Part shown: positions 27,730-37,375 of the stretch, piece by piece
How the letters are laid out: each line of letters opens with the position of its first letter
How positions within the stretch are numbered: position 1 is the first letter of the stretch
DNA from: Pantoea coffeiphila
GTDB lineage: Bacteria; Pseudomonadota; Gammaproteobacteria; Enterobacterales; Enterobacteriaceae
Assembly (NCBI RefSeq): GCF_016909495.1
Contig: NZ_JAFBFW010000002.1
Coordinates: 682,001-746,000 of the forward strand
Direction of reading: 5' to 3'
Length of the DNA stretch: 64,000 nt
Translations under genes and position numbers: made by a program
Notes under the pieces: model-generated
The model's database searches: none
The model's input: the letters and a program-made list of their open reading frames with translations, nothing else
Told to the model about the DNA's origin: nothing

Positions 27730-29493
27730 TCAGCTCTCTGCGGCAGCCAGCTCTTCGCCCGCCAGCTGTAGCTGGTACATTTGCCAGTAGCGTCCCTGGG
27801 CAGCCAGCAGCTGTTGATGATTACCGCGTTCAACTGCCTGCCCACGGTGCAGTACAAGGATCGTATCCGCCTCGGTGATAGTGGAAAGGCGATGAGCAAT
27901 CACCACCAGCGTGGTCTGCTGGCGTATAGCACGCAGTGCCTTTTGAATCGCCTGCTCTGTACCCGAGTCAATATTAGCGGTGGCTTCATCCAGGATCAGG
28001 ATCTTCGGCGTTGCCACCAGTACCCGCGCCATCGCCAACAGCTGTTTTTGCCCAACGGAAAGATTGTTCCCCTGCTCGCCCAGTCGGGTGTAAATCCCGT
28101 CGCTCATACTTCGCGCCAGTGAGGCCAGCTGCACGGTTTCCAGCGCCTGCCAGACCGCCTGTTCGCTGATATCCCGCCCCAGAGTAACGTTAGCAAAGAA
28201 GGTGTCCGCCAGCACGACCGGGTCCTGTTGTACCATCGCCACACTCTGCCGCAGCGACGCATGACTGAGTGACTCCAGCGGGCGGCCATCCAGCAGGATT
28301 TCACCTTTACTGAGCGGATAGTAGCCCATCAGTAAATTAGCCAGCGTACTTTTACCGCTCCCCGTATGGCCAACCAGCGCAACGAAATCACGCGGGGCGA
28401 CTTCCAGGTTGATATCGGTCAGCACCGGCTTACCGGTACGGTAGGAAAAAGTCAGGTCGCGAATAGCAATGCTGCCGCTGGACAGCGGCTGCGGATCGTC
28501 GCCATAGGGCTGACGCGGCGCATCCATCAGTTCGAAGATGCGCTCACCGGCCACCACTGCCTGCTGCAGCATCGACTGTTGAGTCGTCAGCTCGATAAGC
28601 GGTTCATTAAGGCGACCAAGGTAATTAATAAAGGCGTAAAGTACCCCGACCTCAATTGCCCCCACCGACGAAAAGCCAAACAGCAGCATCAGGCCACACA
28701 GGATCATCGCGGAAAACAGGCTGAGCAATGGCCGCAGCAGAAAGCCATCCAGCCTCAGCGTCTGCATCCTCGCCAGATAATGCGAGCGGCTGGCGGCCCC
28801 CATACGCTCACCAAACCGCGCCTGCTGACGGAACTGCTGGATAACGCTCATGCCGTTGATCGCTTCATTAAAACCGTTGTTGATGTCTGCCAGATAGCTG
28901 CGCACCCGGCGAACAATTGGCGTGCTGTAGCGTTGATAAATCAGCATAACGATTAACACAGCCGGGAAAATTGCGATTGCAATCAGCGCCATGCGCCAGT
29001 CGAGGCTGAACATCGCCACCAGCATTGCCCCCACCAGCGCCGCGCTGCGCAAAACGGTCGCCACCACGGTAACGTACAAGTCGCGTACGACTTCGGTATC
29101 GTTAGTGACACGGGATATGATTTGCCCGACCGGCTGGGTATCAAACGCGCTGAGCGGCTGACGCAGCGCGGCGTCCATGACGTCGGTACGCAGGCGCTGC
29201 ACCACGCCAACCGCAGCCTGGTTAAACAGCAGTGACTGCCAGTAATGCAGCGCCGCCGCCAGTAGCTGCAGCAGCAGGAAGCTGGTTACCAGACCTGCTG
29301 CCAGGCCCAGCGGCATATGATGTTTCGCCACCATATTGTCAATAAAGTAACTAATCAGCACCGGTCCCAGCACTTCCGCCGCTGCGGCCACCCACAGCAT
29401 CAGCACCGCCAGACTTAGCGATTTGCGCCACGGCGATCCATAGGAAAGAAGCCGTTTAAGCGTTGGCCACAGCCGCCGGTTTTCATTCGCCAT
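27730..29493 (-). CDS. mdlB: ABC exporter half-transporter MdlB
   Basis: 587 residues, with an N-terminal six-helix exporter domain followed by a nucleotide-binding domain: Walker [10 protein letters not shown], signature LSVGQKQLL, Walker [10 protein letters not shown] and switch His in IAHRLS. It resembles multidrug and lipid exporters and probably pairs with MdlA as a heterodimer; the natural substrate is unknown. The start [14 protein letters not shown] at 29493 lies inside the 3' end of mdlA (11-base overlap), indicating coupled translation. Confidence 0.94.
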   Translation of the reverse strand: MANENRRLWPTLKRLLSYGSPWRKSLSLAVLMLWVAAAAEVLGPVLISYFIDNMVAKHHMPLGLAAGLVTSFLLLQLLAAALHYWQSLLFNQAAVGVVQRLRTDVMDAALRQPLSAFDTQPVGQIISRVTNDTEVVRDLYVTVVATVLRSAALVGAMLVAMFSLDWRMALIAIAIFPAVLIVMLIYQRYSTPIVRRVRSYLADINNGFNEAINGMSVIQQFRQQARFGERMGAASRSHYLARMQTLRLDGFLLRPLLSLFSAMILCGLMLLFGFSSVGAIEVGVLYAFINYLGRLNEPLIELTTQQSMLQQAVVAGERIFELMDAPRQPYGDDPQPLSSGSIAIRDLTFSYRTGKPVLTDINLEVAPRDFVALVGHTGSGKSTLANLLMGYYPLSKGEILLDGRPLESLSHASLRQSVAMVQQDPVVLADTFFANVTLGRDISEQAVWQALETVQLASLARSMSDGIYTRLGEQGNNLSVGQKQLLAMARVLVATPKILILDEATANIDSGTEQAIQKALRAIRQQTTLVVIAHRLSTITEADTILVLHRGQAVERGNHQQLLAAQGRYWQMYQLQLAGEELAAAES

Positions 29494-31255
29494 GCGGCAC
29501 CTCCTGCTCTGATTCATCTTCGTCCAGCGCGGCTTCCAGCTGCTGATAGCGATACATATCACGATACCATCCGCTGGCAGCGGCCAGCTGTTCATGGCTG
29601 CCGCGCTGGGCGATTTTGCCATGCTGTAATACCAGAATCTCACTGGCTTCGGTCAGTGCGGAGAGTCGGTGTGCACTGATGATGATGGTACGCCCTTCAC
29701 CCCAGCTGCGCAGATTGTGCAGGATCTGATGTTCAGTACGACCATCGACAGCCGACAGAGCGTCATCCAGTACCAAAATTTCGGCATTGAGCAGCAGTGC
29801 GCGGGCAATAGAAATGCGCTGCTTTTGCCCGCCGGACAGCATTACCCCGCGCTCCCCGACTTCAGTCTCATAGCCTGCTGGCAGGCGTATAATATCATCG
29901 TGAACCGAGGCCAGCATTGCCGCCCGCTCGATCTCATCCTGAGTCGCTCCCGGATTGCCGAGGGCAATATTATTGGCGATGGTGTCAGAAAACAGGAACG
30001 GCGTCTGGCTGACCACCGCCAGGCGACTGCGCCAGCTGTCCAGCTGCAGCTCCGTCAGTGGAATACCGTGGTAGCGGATATCCCCGCGATCGATATCAAA
30101 ATGACGCTGGATCAGGCCGAGCACCGTGCTTTTACCGGAACCAGTCGGGCCACACAGCCCCAGCATCTGTCCCGGAGCCAGGCTAAGATGAATTTCCGAC
30201 AACGCGGGCTGAGCGGCGGCCGGATAGCGGAACTCGTCGATTGCTACCCGCAACTCCGCGCGCCCTTCCGGCAGAACTGTTGTTCCGTCGGTGACTGTCG
30301 GTGCTTCTGACAGCATCGCTTTGATGCGGCTCCATGCGGCGCTACCGCGTTCAACAATGTTAAACATCCACGCCAGCGCCAGCATTGGCCAGATCATCAG
30401 GCCGAGGTACATCACAAAGCTGGTCAGCTGGCCGAGGCTTATCTCGCCGTGCCAGACCATCCAGCTACCGCCGCCGATCGCCAGCAGATTCGACAGGCCA
30501 ATCGCCACGTAAATTGTCGGATCAAAGCGGGCATCAACCCGGGCAACGCGCAGATTTTTTTCTCCGGTATCACGGGCAATGTCGGCAAACTGCGCCGACT
30601 GGCGATCTTCCAGGCCAAAAGCTTTGATCATCCGAATGCTGGTCAGGCTTTCCTGGGTCTGATCGTTTAACGAGGAGAAGGCCGCCTGCGCCAGCTTAAA
30701 GCGGTTATGCAGCTGATCGCCGTAGCGTTTAATCACCAGCGCCATCACCGGCATCGGCAGCAGCGCCAGTAGCGTCAGCTCCCAGCTGATCTGCGTGCTC
30801 ATCACAATCAGCACGGCACAGCCCATTACCAGCGAATCCACCAGGGTCAACACGCCCTCACCGGCAGCAAAGACCACGCGGTCAACATCGTTAGTGGCGC
30901 GGGCAATCAGATCACCGGTGCGATGGCGTAAATAGAATTCAGGATGCTGACGACTGAGCTGACGATAGAAATCTTCACGCAGCTCCACCGCCAGCTGATA
31001 GGAGGCACCAAACAGCAGCACGCGCCAGACGTAACGCAGCAGGTAGACCACCACGGCAGTAAGCAACATGACACCCACCCACACCAGCAGCCGCTGATGG
31101 CTCATCTGCTGCTGGCTAACGCCGTCAACAATGGTGCCAACGATATGGGGCGGCAGCAGCTGCAGCAGCGCAATGACGATGAGCAACAGAACGGCGCCCA
31201 CGTAGCGCCGCCATTCACGAAGGAAATACCAACTTAGCTGGCTGAAAAGTCGCAC
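29483..31255 (-). CDS. mdlA: ABC exporter half-transporter MdlA
   Basis: 590 residues, matching E. coli. The exporter membrane domain is followed by an ATPase domain with Walker [10 protein letters not shown], signature LSGGQKQRI, Walker [10 protein letters not shown] and switch His in ISAHRLSAL. The residue after Walker B is Asp rather than Glu, as expected for the degenerate site of a heterodimeric exporter. It is the first gene of mdlAB and lies downstream of decR on the same strand. Confidence 0.94.
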   Translation of the reverse strand: MRLFSQLSWYFLREWRRYVGAVLLLIVIALLQLLPPHIVGTIVDGVSQQQMSHQRLLVWVGVMLLTAVVVYLLRYVWRVLLFGASYQLAVELREDFYRQLSRQHPEFYLRHRTGDLIARATNDVDRVVFAAGEGVLTLVDSLVMGCAVLIVMSTQISWELTLLALLPMPVMALVIKRYGDQLHNRFKLAQAAFSSLNDQTQESLTSIRMIKAFGLEDRQSAQFADIARDTGEKNLRVARVDARFDPTIYVAIGLSNLLAIGGGSWMVWHGEISLGQLTSFVMYLGLMIWPMLALAWMFNIVERGSAAWSRIKAMLSEAPTVTDGTTVLPEGRAELRVAIDEFRYPAAAQPALSEIHLSLAPGQMLGLCGPTGSGKSTVLGLIQRHFDIDRGDIRYHGIPLTELQLDSWRSRLAVVSQTPFLFSDTIANNIALGNPGATQDEIERAAMLASVHDDIIRLPAGYETEVGERGVMLSGGQKQRISIARALLLNAEILVLDDALSAVDGRTEHQILHNLRSWGEGRTIIISAHRLSALTEASEILVLQHGKIAQRGSHEQLAAASGWYRDMYRYQQLEAALDEDESEQEVPHGE

Positions 31256-31296
31256 AAAATATCCTGATTATCGACCGAAAAGAAGACGGCTGCCGT

Positions 31297-31770
31297 TCAG
31301 GGGGCAACCGGCAAAGCGGTGGTGTATTTTATCTCTTCCATGGCAAAACTCGAAGTGACATCGATCAGGCCTGGAATACCGTTGACCAGCCGTTTGTAAA
31401 AACCATCGTAGCTTTTCATATCGGCTACCTGCACCTTCAACAGGTAATCATATTCTCCTGCCATACGATAAAAACCCATCACTTCAGGCATCGCCTGCAC
31501 TAACGTTACAAACTGCTGAAACCAGCTGCTGCTGTGCTGCTGGGTTTTTATCAGCACAAACGCCGTCAGCCCCAGGCCCAGCTTTTCACCGTCAAGTAGC
31601 GCCACCCGGCCGCGAATATAGCCCTCATCCTCAAGCCTTTTCAAGCGCTTCCAACAGGGCGTCGTGGTCAGGCTGACCGCATCGGCCAGGGCCTGAAGCG
31701 AGAGCATGCAGTCCTGCTGTAGCAGGTTCAGCAGCATGCGGTCTTTTTTATCAAGCGGGTTTTGTAGCAA
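31297..31770 (-). CDS. decR: Lrp/AsnC-family regulator DecR (YbaO)
   Basis: 157 residues with an N-terminal helix-turn-helix ([20 protein letters not shown]) and a C-terminal RAM ligand domain. E. coli DecR activates L-cysteine detoxification genes. The start codon is TTG at 31770, preceded by GAGAG; no ATG is available nearby. It sits upstream of mdlAB and is divergent from a drug/metabolite transporter gene that does not occupy this position in E. coli and could be its target. Confidence 0.88.
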   Translation of the reverse strand: MLQNPLDKKDRMLLNLLQQDCMLSLQALADAVSLTTTPCWKRLKRLEDEGYIRGRVALLDGEKLGLGLTAFVLIKTQQHSSSWFQQFVTLVQAMPEVMGFYRMAGEYDYLLKVQVADMKSYDGFYKRLVNGIPGLIDVTSSFAMEEIKYTTALPVAP

Positions 31771-31873
31771 AATTTTCTCTCATTGGTCTGGTGAGCAGCA
31801 TGATTATAGCAACCTTTTCCCCGATGGTTTAGTTAATCTGAATCCACTCCAGACCATTTCAGGGATGATGACG

Positions 31874-32800
31874 ATGAACAAGAATATTTACCGTAACCTG
31901 CTTATTGCCGGGCTTTTTAGCGCCGTTGCCCTGACATGGGGGACGACATGGATGGCGATGAAAATCGCCGTGGCCACGGTTCCTCCGATTTTCGCTACCG
32001 GTTTGCGTTTTTTGTGTGCCGCACCGCTACTCCTGCTGCTGGCACGCTATCGCCGCGCCCCGCTGCTGTTCCCCGCAGGTCAGCGCGGTTTCCAGCTCTG
32101 CGTTATGCTGTTCTACTTTGCCATCCCCTTTACGCTGATGATCTACGGTGAGCGTTACACCTCTTCCAGCCTGGCGGCGATTATTTTCGCCACCATGCCT
32201 GCGGCGGTGCTGGCAGCATCGCTGCTGTTTCTGCGGGAAAAAACATCACTTCAGCAGCTGCTGGGGCTGGCAATCAGTCTTGGTGCACTCAGTACCATTC
32301 TGTGGCATGAAACCCAGGCCAATGGGGTAAGCCAGCTGAAAGGTATCCTGGCGCTGGTGGCGGCGGTGCTGATCCACGCACTGATGTATGTACAGTGTAA
32401 AAAACGCTGCGCCGGGATTTCCGTTCTGAGTTACAACGCCCTTCCCTGCCTGGGCGCCGGGGTGCTGTTAACGCTGACCGGCCTTGGCGAATCACCGGAT
32501 TTTCACGCGTTTGCTCCCGAGGCGCTGATGGCAATTGCTTATCTGGGATTCGTCGCGGGTGTCGGCGGGATACTGTGCTACTTCGCGCTGCAACAGGTCG
32601 CGCGACCTTTCCAGGCCTCGCTGGTATTTCTGGTCTTTCCGCTGATCGCCATCGCACTGGAAAACGGGCTTAACGGCAGCAGTATCAGTCGAGAATCCTT
32701 ACTGCTGCTGCTGCCGTTCCTGTTGGGGATTTTACTGACGCTGTATCGCGGCGCGGCACAGAAACGCAAAGTGGTTGTGCCCGCAGCAATACAACGCTGA
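31874..32800 (+). CDS. EamA-family drug/metabolite transporter
   Basis: 308 residues with about ten membrane helices arranged as two EamA repeats. The first contains ALTWGTTWMAMKIAVATVPP, typical of the DMT superfamily. Such proteins often export amino acids or metabolites; the substrate cannot be deduced. Three in-frame ATGs are close together (31865, 31868, 31874). The last has the best spacing from AGGG. It is divergent from decR, which suggests regulation by that amino-acid-responsive factor (inference). Confidence 0.83.
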   Translation: MNKNIYRNLLIAGLFSAVALTWGTTWMAMKIAVATVPPIFATGLRFLCAAPLLLLLARYRRAPLLFPAGQRGFQLCVMLFYFAIPFTLMIYGERYTSSSLAAIIFATMPAAVLAASLLFLREKTSLQQLLGLAISLGALSTILWHETQANGVSQLKGILALVAAVLIHALMYVQCKKRCAGISVLSYNALPCLGAGVLLTLTGLGESPDFHAFAPEALMAIAYLGFVAGVGGILCYFALQQVARPFQASLVFLVFPLIAIALENGLNGSSISRESLLLLLPFLLGILLTLYRGAAQKRKVVVPAAIQR

Positions 32801-32810
32801 ATACAAATAA

Positions 32811-32834
32811 AAAAGCCGGACATCTTGTCCGGCA
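32811..32834 (-). terminator. Terminator between the EamA gene and cof
   Basis: GCCGGACA and TGTCCGGC form an 8-bp stem. On the minus strand it is followed by TTTTTTATTT, making it a good terminator for cof. Confidence 0.82.
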
Positions 32835-32850
32835 CACTGGAAAACGGGTC

Positions 32851-33672
32851 TCAGTATTCGGGGGAATAGTCGAGATGTGGTGTGTTAAGCCAGTGGTTGA
32901 GATAATGCGACACTCCCTGCGTCGCGCAATTTCCAATAACCGGTAAATGCGGTAGCTGCGCTTTCAGCTGCGCCATGGCATTTTGCATGACAAAGCCATA
33001 CCCAACCTGATTCAGCATTTCCAGATCGTTCATCGCATCGCCAAAGGCCATGCAGGTTGCCATTTCTATCTCCAGATGCTTTGTAAGCTGAGTCAGCGCC
33101 GATCCCTTATTACAACCCAGTGGTAACACCTCCAGGCAGTGGCTAGCCGAGAAGCAGAGATGAGCGCTGTCTCCCAGCACCTCACGCAGCTGAATCAGCA
33201 GCTGGCACAGATCATCATGCTCGCCGAGAAAACAAATTTTAGTGACCTGATGCTCCGCCAACGTACGAGGATCGGCAATATGGTAGCTAAAGCCGCTCAA
33301 CTGATGCGCATCTAAAATTTCAGGCTCATCAAATTGGGTAAACCAGCCGTCATCGTTGAAAACGTGCAGACTCGCTTTAGTCTGCCAGTGGCAGTGGATC
33401 ACCTGACGGGCAACCGACGGTGGCAGATCGGAGCCAAACAGCAGTCCGCCCTCGGCATCGTGAACACGGGTCCCGTTGCCGCTGATTAACCAGGCAGGCA
33501 GATTGTGCTGCTGCATCAGCGGCTGCATTTCCAGGAAGTGCCGGCCGGTAGCAAAAGCAAGCTGTACCGGGTGCGCCTGCAGCGATCTCAGGCTCGACAA
33601 AGTTTGCTCCCCAAACTGATGAGTCGGTAACAGCAGCGTTCCATCCATATCAAATGCAGCAAGGCGAACCAT
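32851..33672 (-). CDS. cof: HAD-family phosphatase Cof
   Basis: 273 residues (E. coli Cof 272). The HAD motif I DMDGTLL at residues 8-14 contains the catalytic aspartates; motif II (AFATGRH) and motif IV ([12 protein letters not shown]) are present. E. coli Cof hydrolyses HMP-pyrophosphate, a thiamin intermediate, and other sugar phosphates. GGAG precedes the ATG at 33672, and the longer upstream frame is rejected. It is divergent from ybaE. Confidence 0.93.
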   Translation of the reverse strand: MVRLAAFDMDGTLLLPTHQFGEQTLSSLRSLQAHPVQLAFATGRHFLEMQPLMQQHNLPAWLISGNGTRVHDAEGGLLFGSDLPPSVARQVIHCHWQTKASLHVFNDDGWFTQFDEPEILDAHQLSGFSYHIADPRTLAEHQVTKICFLGEHDDLCQLLIQLREVLGDSAHLCFSASHCLEVLPLGCNKGSALTQLTKHLEIEMATCMAFGDAMNDLEMLNQVGYGFVMQNAMAQLKAQLPHLPVIGNCATQGVSHYLNHWLNTPHLDYSPEY

Positions 33673-33725
33673 AATCACTCCGGCAACGGTGGTTAATCTG
33701 TCAGCAAGTATCACCTGGTATTTGC

Positions 33726-33760
33726 GGAACAAATAGTGAATACTTTCACAAAACTGTTCC
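33726..33760. promoter_or_regulatory. Nested inverted repeats between cof and ybaE
   Basis: GGAACA (33726-33731) pairs with TGTTCC (33755-33760), and inside them GTGAA (33736-33740) pairs with TTCAC (33745-33749), sharing almost the same centre. It ends 12 bases before the ybaE start, a plausible operator for the adjacent HTH protein. Confidence 0.4.
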
Positions 33761-33772
33761 GGGTTTAGGCTG

Positions 33773-35473
33773 ATGCGTGAAATTAACCGGTTAAATCAAT
33801 ATCAGCGGCTTTGGCAGCGCAGCGAAGGCCAGCCGCTATCGTCCAGCGTGAGCGAAATAGCCAATTGCTGTTTTTGTAGCGAACGCCACGTTCGCACCCT
33901 GCTTAATCAGTGGCAGGAGGCGGGATGGCTGGGCTGGGAGGCGCGCTCGGGGCGCGGCAAGCGTGGAACCGTGACCTTTTTACGCTCGCCTGAAGCACTG
34001 CGTAGCGAAATGATGCTGCAACAGCTGGACAGAGGGCAGCCGCAGCATGCCCTGCAGCTGGTGCCGCTCGCCACCGAGCAGCTCAGCCAGCTTCTCCAGC
34101 CGTTTCTTGGCGGCCAGTGGCAGAATAATCAGCCGACGCTGCGTATACCTTACTACCGCAAGCTGGACCCGCTGCGGCCCCTGGTGCTGGCCGGGCGTGC
34201 AGAACAGCATCTCGCCCAGCAGGTGTTCTCGGGGCTGAGCCGACTGGCCGGCGATGACGCTATCCCCGACCTCGCTCACCACTGGCAGATTAGCGACGAT
34301 GGCCTGAGCTGGTTTTTCTTCCTGCGCCCCCAGCTACGCTGGCACCACGGCGAAGCGGTAACCGCACAACAGCTGCAGCAGACGCTGCAAAATATTCTCG
34401 CCAGCCCGACCGGAGAGCGGATGCTCGCCAGCGTGAAACGCGTTTCTCAAGCCCATGCGCTCTGCCTGCGCATCGATCTGCATCAGGCCGACTACTGGCT
34501 TGCTCACCGGCTGGCCAGCGTATGCTGCCTGTTACCTCATCCCGACAATCCGGATATCGGTACAGGCCCGTGGCGGCTGGTCGCCAACTCGACAATGCTG
34601 GTCAGGCTGGAAAGCCACGGCTGGTATCACGGCGTCCATCCTCTCATGCAGGCGGTTGAATACTGGATCGCGCCGCAGCTTTTTGACCGCGAACTTGGAA
34701 CCAGCTGCCGCCATCCGGTGCAGATAGCGATAGGGGCACAGCAGGACCTCGCGCAGTTACAGCCCGTGAGCCAGCGTATCAGCCTGGGGTTCTGTTACCT
34801 GGCTATTGGACAACGCGCCGGGCTCAACGCCGCACAGGCGCAGCACATTATGGCGCTGGTACACCAGTCGGGACTGGTCGAACAGTTGCCGCTGGAAGAA
34901 GGGTTGATTTCCCCCAGTAATGAGATGCTTCCGGGCTGGCATATTCCGCAGTGGAAACCCGATCGGCAAACGGCACTCCCCGCGACGTTAAGCCTGCATT
35001 ACCATCTGCCGGTAGAACTGCACGCAATGGCTATCCGGCTTCAGCAACTGCTGGCAGCGCAAGGCTGCCGCCTTACTCTGCACTTTCACCCGGCGAAAAA
35101 CTGGCAGGATTATCCGTCGCTGGCGGAGGCTGACCTGGTGATGGGCGATCGCCTGATCGGTGAAGCACCGGTATTCACCCTTGAAAGCTGGCTAAGGCTG
35201 GACCCGCTATGGCCGGTGATTATCGGCAAAGCGGAATGGCAGAAGCTATTGAAATCACTGAACGAACTTCAACAGCACGCTGACGGGGCCGGACGAAACG
35301 ATGCAATGCACGACGTGTTTAAAAAACTGATGCACCAGGCTGCCATTACGCCGCTGTTTAACTATCGCTATCAGGTTAGTGCACCGCCGGACGTCGAGGG
35401 GATACGGCTTAATGCGTGGGGCTGGTTTGATTTTTCCCGCGCATGGCTCCCGCCACCGGTAGCCATTGACTGA
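33773..35473 (+). CDS. ybaE: SgrR-like transcriptional regulator YbaE
   Basis: 566 residues, the same length as E. coli YbaE. An N-terminal winged helix-turn-helix (about 20-65, including [20 protein letters not shown]) is fused to a solute-binding-protein domain related to oligopeptide-binding proteins, as in SgrR. The ligand is unknown. It is divergent from cof and upstream of queC, as in E. coli. A nested dyad immediately upstream may be its own operator. Confidence 0.92.
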   Translation: MREINRLNQYQRLWQRSEGQPLSSSVSEIANCCFCSERHVRTLLNQWQEAGWLGWEARSGRGKRGTVTFLRSPEALRSEMMLQQLDRGQPQHALQLVPLATEQLSQLLQPFLGGQWQNNQPTLRIPYYRKLDPLRPLVLAGRAEQHLAQQVFSGLSRLAGDDAIPDLAHHWQISDDGLSWFFFLRPQLRWHHGEAVTAQQLQQTLQNILASPTGERMLASVKRVSQAHALCLRIDLHQADYWLAHRLASVCCLLPHPDNPDIGTGPWRLVANSTMLVRLESHGWYHGVHPLMQAVEYWIAPQLFDRELGTSCRHPVQIAIGAQQDLAQLQPVSQRISLGFCYLAIGQRAGLNAAQAQHIMALVHQSGLVEQLPLEEGLISPSNEMLPGWHIPQWKPDRQTALPATLSLHYHLPVELHAMAIRLQQLLAAQGCRLTLHFHPAKNWQDYPSLAEADLVMGDRLIGEAPVFTLESWLRLDPLWPVIIGKAEWQKLLKSLNELQQHADGAGRNDAMHDVFKKLMHQAAITPLFNYRYQVSAPPDVEGIRLNAWGWFDFSRAWLPPPVAID

Positions 35474-35540
35474 GTGAAACTACCTTTCTATCGATTCAGG
35501 CAGTACCATAGCGGGCAGAACATTATCAGGAAGAGTAAGT

Positions 35541-36236
35541 ATGAAACGTGCAGTGGTAGTATTCAGCGGTGGTCAGGATTCAACAACCTGCCTGATCCAG
35601 GCCCTTAAGCAGTACGACGAAGTCCACTGCGTGACCTTTGATTATGGCCAGCGGCATCGGGCAGAAATTGACGTTGCTCAGCGGCTGTCGCTGTCGCTGG
35701 GTGCCCGTGCGCACAAGGTTCTGGATGTCACCCTGCTTAACGAACTGGCGGTCAGCAGCCTGACCCGCGATAACATCCCGGTCCCTAACTGGGACCCCGC
35801 CAGTAGCGGTCTGCCGAGCACCTTTGTACCAGGGCGCAATATTCTCTTCCTCACGCTGGCGGCTATTTATGCCTATCAGGTGGAAGCCGAAGCGGTAATT
35901 ACCGGCGTGTGTGAAACCGATTTCTCGGGCTATCCTGACTGTCGCGATGAGTTTGTAAAAGCCCTTAACCATGCCGTATCACTGGGCATGGCGCGCGATA
36001 TCCGCTTTGAAACACCGCTGATGTGGCTGAACAAGGCGGAAACCTGGGCGCTGGCCGACTACTGGCAGCAGCTTAAACTGGTTCGTGAACAGACGCTGAC
36101 CTGCTACAACGGTATTCAGGGTGATGGCTGCGGCGAGTGCGCGGCCTGCCATTTACGGGCTAATGGTCTGCAGGAATACCAACATAATGCCACCGCCGTG
36201 ATGCAGGCGATGAAAACGAAAACCGGCCTGGTTTAA
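35541..36236 (+). CDS. queC: 7-cyano-7-deazaguanine synthase
   Basis: QueC converts CDG to preQ0 in queuosine biosynthesis using ATP and ammonia. It has 231 residues. The PP-loop [10 protein letters not shown] is near residue 8, and four zinc-binding cysteines occur in [19 protein letters not shown] near the C-terminus. AGGAAGAG precedes the ATG. It may be cotranscribed with ybaE, 68 bases upstream. Confidence 0.96.
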   Translation: MKRAVVVFSGGQDSTTCLIQALKQYDEVHCVTFDYGQRHRAEIDVAQRLSLSLGARAHKVLDVTLLNELAVSSLTRDNIPVPNWDPASSGLPSTFVPGRNILFLTLAAIYAYQVEAEAVITGVCETDFSGYPDCRDEFVKALNHAVSLGMARDIRFETPLMWLNKAETWALADYWQQLKLVREQTLTCYNGIQGDGCGECAACHLRANGLQEYQHNATAVMQAMKTKTGLV

Positions 36237-36249
36237 GCCCCGGGGTGAT

Positions 36250-36275
36250 GATGACCGGGCACCGTCCCGGTCATC
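36250..36275 (+). terminator. Hairpin after queC
   Basis: GATGACCGGG-CACCGT-CCCGGTCATC is a perfect 10-bp stem starting 13 bases after the queC stop. It lacks a T tract, so it may protect the mRNA end or act in Rho-dependent termination. Confidence 0.6.
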
Positions 36276-36354
36276 CGTGGCGACCCGAAAAAATGAGCGT
36301 TGATGGCATTAAGCCGTTTCCCGTTTGGCTGAATGAGTAAAAAAGCATCGTGCT

Positions 36355-36762
36355 CTATTCACTCGGTTCCAGCATCGCCTCCAGCCTCTGACGCAGTTCC
36401 CCTTCCATCGGCTGCGCTTTCTGAGTGCGCAGGTCAATACAGACGAAGGTTAACAGTGCATCCGCCACTACCTCGCCGCCGGGCTGTAGCGTTACCGTTT
36501 GAGCAATCACGCCGCTTTTGCCGTTCAACTGCTGCACCTTGCTGCTGACCAGCAGGACATCGCCAAGTACAGCGGGCCGACGATAGTTAATATTGATATT
36601 CACCACAATAAACGCCAGATGATTGGTCGTCATCCAGTGAAAGGATTCGGTTTCCTCAAGCCAGGCCCAGCGGGCCTCTTCAAGAAACTCCAGATAGCGC
36701 GCGTTATTGACGTGTTGATAAACATCAAGATGATAGCCACGAACTTTGATGGTGGTCTGCAT
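36355..36762 (-). CDS. fadM: Long-chain acyl-CoA thioesterase FadM (YbaW)
   Basis: 135 residues with a single hot-dog fold and the 4HBT signature GYHLDVYQHVNNARYLEFLE containing the catalytic Asp. It removes unusual acyl-CoAs during fatty-acid degradation. The start MQTTIKVRGYH at 36762 agrees with E. coli. It is convergent with queC and downstream of ybaV. Confidence 0.93.
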   Translation of the reverse strand: MQTTIKVRGYHLDVYQHVNNARYLEFLEEARWAWLEETESFHWMTTNHLAFIVVNININYRRPAVLGDVLLVSSKVQQLNGKSGVIAQTVTLQPGGEVVADALLTFVCIDLRTQKAQPMEGELRQRLEAMLEPSE

Positions 36763-36870
36763 TGCTTCCGATCTCCGAGTGAAAAAGGTCACACCAACTG
36801 GTATGACCTCTAAGAGGTTAGCAGCCGGAGCATTTGCGTTGCAGACAACGTGCCCGACTCGCGAAACGGA

Positions 36871-37236
36871 TCACAGTTTAATTCGTGTCAAATTACGTTC
36901 GACCAGCGCCTTGCCGATCCCCGGAACCTCGGTCAGCTGATCGATCTGGCTGAAGGGGCCATACTTGTCACGATAGCTGACGATAGATTCCGCTTTTTTA
37001 AGACCCACGCCGTTCAGCGTGGCCGCCAGCTCCTGCGCGGTCGCACTGTTAATGCTCACCTGACTACCCGCATCCTCATCGCTCTTGCCAGCCCCCTGCG
37101 GCACCGGCGTTTTCACTCCCGTTCTGGTTTCGGCCTTCACGTCTTTTGGTGCCTCCACGCTGCCGGTTGCCAGTGCGGGTGTAATAAGCGCCATGCCGAA
37201 TGCCAGTGAAAGAGCCTGAAGCGTTGATTTAAACAT
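36871..37236 (-). CDS. ybaV: ComEA-like helix-hairpin-helix protein YbaV
   Basis: 121 residues. A signal peptide (MFKSTLQALSLAFGMALITPALA) precedes a charged linker and a C-terminal helix-hairpin-helix pair (INSATAQELAATLNGVGLKKA and VPGIGKALVERN). This is the architecture of the DNA-binding competence protein ComEA, so periplasmic DNA binding is plausible though unproven. The start at 37236 has GGAGGAAA upstream. Downstream of ppiD, as in E. coli. Confidence 0.9.
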   Translation of the reverse strand: MFKSTLQALSLAFGMALITPALATGSVEAPKDVKAETRTGVKTPVPQGAGKSDEDAGSQVSINSATAQELAATLNGVGLKKAESIVSYRDKYGPFSQIDQLTEVPGIGKALVERNLTRIKL

Positions 37237-37317
37237 GCTGTTTTCCTCCATGTGTTTGACAGCATGACTAACCTACGTCAGCGCTTTTCAGGCGGCAAAC
37301 GGCAGATTTCAGAAATG

Positions 37318-37341
37318 GAAAAGGCCGCATAAGCGGCCTTT
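37318..37341 (-). terminator. ppiD terminator
   Basis: GGCCGC-ATAA-GCGGCC forms a 6-bp GC stem, extended by A/T pairs, followed on the minus strand by TTTTCC. It lies 35 bases after the ppiD stop. Confidence 0.7.
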
Positions 37342-37375
37342 CGTGTTGCAATCAGTTGCAGTGATTTTGCGAGGC

